64,000 nucleotides of DNA from Elusimicrobiales bacterium (GTDB lineage: Bacteria; Elusimicrobiota; Elusimicrobia; Elusimicrobiales; UBA9959): assembly GCA_028688015.1 (NCBI GenBank), contig JAQTZB010000010.1:44931-108930 (forward strand), given 5' to 3'. Shown here in pieces: positions 52,601 to 61,600 of this stretch. The notes beneath the pieces are model-generated. The model did no database searches. It was not told the DNA's origin and was given only the letters and a program-made list of their open reading frames with translations. The position numbers and the translations under genes were made by a program. Within the stretch, counting starts at the first letter, position 1. Each line of letters begins with the position of its first letter.

Positions 52601-55600
52601 CGTTGCGCAAGGCCGGGCCCGACACCATCAGCGCGCACGACTCTCTTAACGCGGCCGTGGGCGTCAGCCCGGCGCTGGCGCTGCAGGTCAACCCCGGCCC
52701 CCCGATGGTCTACACCGTCTCCCCGGACGCGGACATCGAGGTGCCCGCGGGCTCGCTGCTGTCGCCCGGCGTGCAGCAGCTTACGGCGCAGCTGACCGAC
52801 GCCTTCAATAACAACATCTCCTCGGCGGGCCTGCCCGCCCATATCTCCATCGGCGAGGTCTACGGCGCCACCGGCACCGTGCGCTACAAGAACGGCGCCA
52901 ACTGGATCGACATGGGCGTCTCCACGCTGGTCTATACGGACTCGGACGGCAGGGTCGGCCTCTCCACCCCTATCGCCTACCAGGTCTCCACCAAGGCGGG
53001 GGACTGGGCGCGCGTCTGGATAGGCACCACCACGCTGAACCCGGCGTCGTACGGCACCTACGCGGCCGCCCGCCAGAACCTCAGCGGCCAGCTGACCACC
53101 ACCGGCGGCACGCCGACCAAGCTTGTTTACTATTCCAGCCAGACCGAGGCGCTGGTAGGCATCCAGGAAATGGGCGCCACCGGCGCGTTCTTCACCGTGG
53201 AGCGCCGCGACGATTTCGACAACGTGACCAAACAGGGAGAGACAGGCGTCTACCTGGGCCTCCCGGCGGCCCAGGTGACCGTGCATACCGGCCTGGGCCG
53301 TACCATGGCCACCTTCGGCAACGTGGGCGATTACGGCTTCCGCACCGTGCTGCACGACCAGTTCATCAACGCGGTCATCATCCCGCCTAACCAGACCAGG
53401 GCGTCCTTCCGCTACCACGACAGGACCTCCTCGTATTCCGGGACCTCCCCTGCCGCCAATACCTTCGAGGACGGCAGGCCGGGCTACTGGCAGATAGAGG
53501 CCAGGTCCGGCTCCATGCAGCCGGCCATCCACCAGCTGCAGGTCAACCCGGCGCAGGTGGCGCAGGTAGCCTTCGGCAACGACCCCCGCTCGATGACGGC
53601 CGGCAAGATCACCGACAAGTTCGGCGACGTCCAGGTCTTCAAGGCCGAGCTGCGCGACATGTTCGCCAACCCCTCCGTGGCCACCGCCCCGGTGCAGGTG
53701 GTGCTGTCCACCTATTCGCGCCAGGCTTCGCTGATCAACGATTCGTTCTCCTTCTCGGCCTCCAGCGTGGTCTCCGGCGTCTTCCCGCCGGTCTTCGCGT
53801 CCACGGTATCCTACGTGGACATACCGCTCAACGCCTTTATGGCGACCTTCTATTACATGGATACCACGGCCTCCACCGTGTATCCCTCTTCAGCCGCGCC
53901 GGTGCGGCCCATCATCAAGGTCGCGGCGCCGGACCGCGAAGGCTGGTCGGCTTCTACCCAGTCTGTGGTGATCGTCCCGGACCTGACCTACCGCATCAAC
54001 GTCGGCTACAACGCGGGCCAGGTGCTGACCGCCGGCGTGACCTCGCAGATGTTCCTGCTGTCCATAGAGGACCATTACGGCAACCCGACCCCGGTGGCCG
54101 GCGGCCAGGAGGACGCGGCCGGCGCGGGCGTGACCTTCACGCTGGAGTCCACCTCGCTGGGCAACGTCCGGTTCTCCGCCCCGGACAGGGACTCCTTCGC
54201 GCCGCAGCCCGGCACGGCCAATATGGCGCTGGGCCAGGCCTCCACCAGCTTCTACCTGCTGGACACCCTGGTCTCCGAGACTACGCACCAGCTCCGCGTG
54301 GACAACCTGCCCGCCTATCCCAAGGGCTGGCTGCCGGCCATTTCCTCCTATACCGTGGTGCCCGCGCCCCCGGACCACGTGCTGTTCTACACCCCGCAGC
54401 GCCGCCTGATTGCCGGCACTACCACGCAGTACGCCGACTTCGCCGCCGGCGTGACCGTGCCCACCGTGGTGACGGTGGCCCTCAAGGATAGTTTCGAGAA
54501 CAACACGACCACCAACTCGCCGGTCAGCGTGCGCTTCTCGTCGACCCGCAATACCACTTTCGGCGGCATAGACCCCGCCGCGCCAGTGCTGGATTCCAAC
54601 CCGAGCTGGAAGCTGCTGAAGACCAACCCGCTCGACCTCGACATCCCGGCCGGCTACTCCTTCGCCAATATCTACGTGTGGGACAAGCTCGTGGGAACAG
54701 CCCCGATCACGGCCAACTCGTTCATCGCCGCCTACGGGGTCAACCTGCCGCCCATCTCGCAGGACCAGTACATCACGCCGAGCACGGCGGCCTACTTCAC
54801 GCTGCACCACGGCTACACACTGGCCAGCCCGCTGCGCGTGCAGACCCCCGGCTCGCTGATCCTGCGCGCCCGCGACCAGTTCGGCAACGTGGCCGCCGGC
54901 GACCCGGTCAACGGCATGTATTACACGGGCAAGATAAATATGGCCACCAATTCCAAGGGGTCGGCCGACCTGCGCGATTATATCGCCAACACCACGGACT
55001 ACGTCTTCGTCCCGGCCGACCAGGGCGAGCGCACGCTGATGGTCTACGACACGATGGTGGAGACGCTGAGGGTCAACGTTACCGACTACCACCAGTCGCA
55101 GATCTACGGCTACACCTCCGACAGCGCGCGCGGCCTGCCGCAGGGCTCCAGCGGCGACGTGGTGCTGTCGGGCCTGGTGATAACCCCGCGCGACTTCTCG
55201 CCCGAGGATCCCCTGCCCGTCTCCAAGACCTCGATCGGCATCAATAAATACGCCATCTACCAGGGCGACGGCGTGATAGCCGATATCCCGGCCCCGGTGC
55301 CCATGCTGCGCCTGACGATGCAGACCTCTCCGGCCGGCGCGCCGCCGGCCTACCTGAAGTCCGTGCAGATCAAGAGCTCGGGCACGCTGGCCTACTCCGA
55401 CATCATCCAGATCAACATGTACGCCGATAACCCCGCGGCCGGCCAGTTGGGCGTGTTCGACGGGGAAACGAAGCTCAACTATCCTTCGGGCAGCTGTATC
55501 CCGGACTCGCCGGCGTGTTACCCCACCGACATCTTCATGTCGAGCGGTACGTACGACACTGACCTGCAGGGGTGGAAGTTCGACGACCTGAACACCAAGG

Positions 55601-58600
55601 TCTCCACCGCCGCCATAGTATCCAACACCCCGCGCAACTTCTTCTTCGCGGTGCGCATGTCCACCGTGGCGGCCACGCCGCGCAGCTTCGCGCTGGTGAT
55701 GAACAACCCGTCGTTCGTGGTGCTGAACTCCACTTTTGTCGGCGTGGCTTACAACAACTTCCCGATCCAGACGGCGACCTCGCCGGTGCGCAACCAGCCC
55801 GCCACCGTGCTGATCAAGGGCACGGACATCGGCGCCTGGTGGCAGGCCGGAGTCAATTCCGCCCAGTACAACTACGTCGAGCAGAGCGTCGAACGCGCCG
55901 GCTTCCTGAAGATAGAGGCCTGGACGGACAATTTCGTGGGCACGATCAAGTCGTTCAAGATCATCAAGACCGGCACCGGCTCCGGCCAGGACCTCAAGAG
56001 CGTCCGCCTGTTCCTTGAAGTGGACGAGAGCACCCCGACGGTCTTCGACCAGGCTATCGACAAGGAGATAACCGACCCGGCCAACCCGCCGACCTTCGAC
56101 CCGGCCGACCCCGGCACCTTCGTGCTGCCGCTCTATAACCCGGGCGTGGACGGCGCGGTCTCCATCAGTACCAAGACCTTCTACGTCGTCTATGAATTCG
56201 CGCCGGACGCCATTCCCAACCTGACGCACGGCGCGCGCCTGGAGAACTCCGGCATCAGCCTGATAGACGGCGTCGTGGGCTCCTTCCAGCCTATCGTGTC
56301 GTCCACGGTGCCGCTCTTCGCCACCTCGGACATGGTCTACCTGTCCGACGTGAACAAGGCGGCTCCGAACGACTTCAGCAAGCCCTCTTTCGTGACGCAG
56401 AACGACGTGAACAAGGCCGTGGCCCGCCTGACGCTGAACATCAAGGATACGGTCGGTTCGGCCGTCTGGCGCGGCCTGAAGCTGGACCGCTGGGTGACCG
56501 CGGCCGAGAACGGCAACACCGCGGCGTGGAACAAGGTCACCGACGTCAAAAAGATCAGCATCTGGCAGGATTCCACCGGCGACGGCCTGCTGCAGACCAC
56601 CACCACGGTCAAGGATACCGAGGTGCTGCTGGTCGGCGTCAGCAACCGCACCTTCCCTTACGACTCGCTGCGGCTGCCGCTGGTTTCCACCGATACCGTG
56701 GTCCGCGTCGCCGACATCCAGAAGTTCTTCCCGTCGGACAGCCCCTTTCCGCGGGCGCCCGGCCGCCTGATAGTCAACGACGACCAGGAAGACCCGGCGC
56801 TCAAGGAAGTCATTTACTACTCCACGGTGGACGTGCTGAACAACGAGTTCGGAGGGATCACCCGCGGGGCCGAGGGCACCGCGCAGGTGGTCTGGGCCAG
56901 CGGCACCGTGATCTCGGGCCAGGCCGTGCTGCCGCTCATCGGCGACGGCGGCAGCATGGACGGCCAGGTCCTTTTCAAGGAGCCCCGGGACTACTTCATA
57001 ACCTACGACATCGACCCGCTGGCCAACGTGTCCAACTTCTCCTACATCGGCATGGCGATCCGGACCACCGACTATTTCTACATCGAGGGCCCCAAGTACA
57101 TGAGCGCCGGCAACATCGGTGTCACCTCGCCGGGCAAGACGCTGTCGCTGATCGGCCGCGTCTCCGAGTATTCAGACAAGGTGACCGTGAAGGCCTCCGA
57201 CACGTTCACGGGAGCCACGCTGCAGCAGAAGACCCAGGACCAGCCGATCCTGTCCTTCACGATGGAGACCGACGTGGCCGACGCGATGTGGCGCTGGATG
57301 CTGGTCTACGCTACCGGTACGGTCATCAAGGAAGGCTCGGCAGTGAGCGATATCTCCGCCGTGAAGGTCTGGTACGACAAGGACGATAACGGCTTCCTGG
57401 GCGGCATAGACGAGCAGGTCGGCACCGGCACCTTCGGCAATACCATCTACGGCCCTCTGGTGGCCAGGGTAGAGCTGGACGCTGAACGGCGCGTGGTCAC
57501 CTCGCTGCAGGCCCAGACGCTCGGGGTTTCCAAGCGCTACTTCCTGACCTACGATATCCGCGAGTCGGCCATGCCCAACGACTCGCTGGGCAACCCGCGT
57601 TACCTGGGAGCCTACCTGAAAGCGGAGTCGTTCCCGCAGAACAGCCCCGTAGCCGAGGACGCGGTAAAGAACTCCATCTCGCTGCCCAACAGCTTCTCGG
57701 GTATCAATTCCAACCTGACCTTCGCCTCGAAGGTGCGGGAGATCATTTCGGCCCCCAGCACGGTGACCGTGAATACCGAGCCCATCTTCGCGCCCGGCGG
57801 CGGCGCGTCCATCCCCTCGGTGCGCCTGACGGGGCTGGACGTGCCAGGCGGCGCCGCGGCCGGCACCATGGACCCCGCCTGGCTGGTCACCTCCACCGCG
57901 GGCCTGCCGTCGTCAGGTTATGCCATGGCGGACGGCGAGATCGTCCGTTACGAGGGCACGGCCCTGGGCGCCATTACGCTGGTCACGCGCGGCGTCTTCA
58001 ATACCCCGGTGCTGGCGCACGCTAACGGCACGGTCCTGGGCGGCATGGTCTACCAGGGCTGGGACAACTATCCTTATATGAAGATGACGCTGCTGACGAG
58101 CGGCTACGGCGTGCGCTGGCGCGGCTTCCGCCTGAACCGCAAGCAGCCCGCCGGCCTCAACGGCTACGACTCCGACGTGGGCATGATCCGCGTCTGGAAG
58201 GATAACGGCAACGGCGTGTTCGACCGGGACCCGGCCACGGGCATGAACACCTCGGACGTGCTGATAGGCACGGGCCGCTTCGGCGTCAACGACCCGGTGG
58301 GCCGCGCCACCATCTACGTGGCCGACCCGGCCCTCAATAACCAGGACTACGTGGTGGTCAGTTCCACCCCGACGGCGATCTTCGTGTCGATGGACATCGA
58401 CAAGACCTCCAAATTCTCGCACGCGCAGCTGACGCCGCCCAACGACGTGCTGGGCGCCGAGATCCCGTTCGAGACCAGCTTCTTCTTCGGGCCCGATAAC
58501 TCCGGCCACAACGCGCAGTTCCTGAACGCGGTGGCGGGCCCCAACACCGTGGTGATGCCCACGCTCAACACCGTGTCGCTGGTGCCCGAGGATATCTCGC

Positions 58601-61600
58601 CGGTCTCCGCCGTGCAGAACGACAAGAACGTGGGCCTGCTGTCCATGCGCCTGAGCGTGGACAAGACCTCGGCGCTGCTGGAGGCCGTGAAGGTGAACCG
58701 CCGCGGCACGGCCAACGACTCCGATATAGACCTGATCAAGGTCTGGCGGGATTCCAACGACAACTGCATGCTGGATTCCGTGGATACGTCCAGCAGCTCC
58801 GCCGGCGTCTATCCTAACATGATGAGCTACGGCAACGAGGCCTTCTCCTCCAGCACTATCAACATAGTGCTGAAGACGCCGCTCGTCATAACCACCACGC
58901 CGGCCTGCGCCTTCATCAGCTACGACCTGTCGCAGTTCGCCATCGTGGGTTCGAGCGCCGGGCTCAACATCGGCTCTGCCGCCGACTTCACGATCGGCAT
59001 CCCGAACACGATCAACCTCTCCACCTGGCCCATCAATACCGTTCCCGTGCTGGTGCAGGAGATCCCCTCGGCCGTGATGCTGGGCGCCAACGACATGGCC
59101 GCCGACCTGGTGCAGACGGGCGGCGTAGGCCAGGCCCAGGTGGGCGTGCCGATGGTGCGCTTCAACCTGACCACGGAGGCCGGCAACGCCCGCTGGAGCG
59201 CCGTAAAGGTGCAGCGCACCGGCGCCTCCAACGACCCGAACGCGCCGTTCGGCAAGAACACCGACGTCAAGTTTGTGTCCATCTACCAGGACTCCAACCA
59301 GAACGACATGCTCGACGTCAACGACGTCAACATCTCCGAGGCCAGGAGCACCCTCTACCGGCCGTTCACCTCCACGGATACCGTGCCGTTCCAGCTGGTG
59401 CTGGAATCCACCAAGGGCTTCCCGTCCGCGGGCCGCCTCTATATCAGCGACGCTGAGCTTGTGACCTACTCCGGCAGCGGGATAGACGGCTCCGGTAAAC
59501 CTTATCTGACCGTGATCTCCAGGGGTGAGAAACTGGGCGACTTCATCACGCCGCTGATCAACCACCCCGCCGGGGCCAGGGTGCGCAAGGTGGACCTGTT
59601 CGACCAGGATAACGCGCTGAACACCCAGATCACGGTCTCGCTGTCGCAGACGCAGACGCTGAGCCCGCTGGCGCAGACCTTCTTCGCGGTCTACGACATA
59701 GGCGAAATGGCCATCAAGGCGAACAAGGTCGGCCTGATGATCCGCGACAAGTCCTGGCTCACGGTCAACGCGCCGCACGACATAGCCCCCACGGTCTACA
59801 TCGGGATCAACAAGGCGCTGCCCAAGGGCACCTACAGCGACGTCTACCCGTTCAGCTCCAGCCTGGTGCCCATCCGCGCCATCACGCTGGCCGTCTCGGG
59901 CACCAACGTCTCGCCTAAGTCGGCCGAGAAGAACACCCGCAACGTGCCGATGCTGAGCTTCAACCTGGGGACGCTGTCCGACTTCGTGGCCATAGGCCAG
60001 ATCAACTTCACGCAGGGCGGCTCCATCAGCAGCGCCACCGCGGGCTACGGCGACGGCGACCTGGCCGTGGTCTCGCTGTGGAAGGACGACGGCGACGGGG
60101 CCTTCAGCCCGATCTCGGACTACCGCCTGGGCTACGCTGTCAATTCCGCCACGAACCCCTTCGAGGGCGGGGTCACGGTCACCATCATGGACGGCAACCT
60201 GCCCTACGTCATAGTGTCCACCGCCGGGCTGGTGCTGCACCTCTCCGCGGACGTCAGTTCCTCCACCGACCTGTCCGGTACCGACACGCTGGGCCATCTG
60301 GCCAGCCTGTCGCTGGCCAGCTTCAACGACATGCGGGGCCTGGGCGGGCTGCCGCTGGCCGCCGGCCAGAATTTCTCCGACAGCTACCCGATGACCTCCA
60401 ACCAGGTGCTGATCGCCCCGGCCGTCATCCCGCTGACGCCGGTGTACAAGAACATCATGCTGGCCTCCAACGGCTATCCCGCCTACGCCATGACCGACTC
60501 CAGCGGGGTCGTGGTGCTGGGCGCCGGCAACCTCCCGGTCGCCAACACGGCCAGCGTCTCCTACGGCGCCGTGCCCGCCGGCTGGAAGGGCTGGATCTAC
60601 AACTACACGGCCTCGGGCTGCAAGGCCGACGAGCCGCTGATAGACATCAACGGCGACGGCCGGCCCGATAACTTCGATTTCTACGGCTCCGGCAAGTGCC
60701 TCAACGTCACGCTGAACAACTCCGGCCTGCCCACCTTCGACATCGACGGCGACGGCCTGCTGGACTTCGAGACCAACCTGGACTACGTGTCCGACCGTAT
60801 CGTGGACGACGGCACCGGCAAGCCGCTGTACTTCATAGGCGACAACGTGCGGAACTCCCGCGTCGAACTGGCCGTTTCCGAACTGGGCGCCGTGCCCTCG
60901 GCCTGGTCGGCCAAGACGACCGAGCTGTCCGCCCTCTGGAACCCGGCCTCGGGGCCGGTGGTTTCCTACGAGGTCTCGCTGGGCGGCAACTACGCTGAGC
61001 CCACCGGCATCAAGAATTCCTGGCAGACCGTGGGTACCGCGCTGGCCGGCAAGGTGACCAACGTGGCGCTGTCCCCCGGCCACTTCACCAAGCTGGTCAG
61101 CCGCATCGAGGTCAATTCCTCCTCGTTCACCGTGGACTCCACGGAAGGCTTCGCCGCCGAGGGTATCGCCTACGTGGGCAACGAGATCATGCTGGTCAAC
61201 AAGCTCGACGCAAAGACCTTCAAGATCGTGGAGCGCGGCGTGCAGGGCTCGTTCAAGGGGCCGCATACCTACTGGGGCGAGACGGTATCCGACCGGGCCT
61301 ACGTCATCTCCGTGCGCGGCCTTATGGCCACGGGCCAGTATATCCCCAGTGAGAACGGCGTGCCCGTGCTGATCTACCGCATAGATACCACTTATCCGAC
61401 CACGCCCGGGGCGCCGGAGCCGCAGGTGGCCAAGGGTGTGGCCTCCGGCCAGGCCTACGCGCTCAAGTGGAACGCGGCCACCGACGCGGAATCCAATATC
61501 ATGTCCTACGAGATCCAGGAGCGCGAGGGCACGAGCCCCATCTGGAAGACCATCGCCGCCATTCCCGGCTACAAGACCGGCGGCGCGCTGAATAACATCT

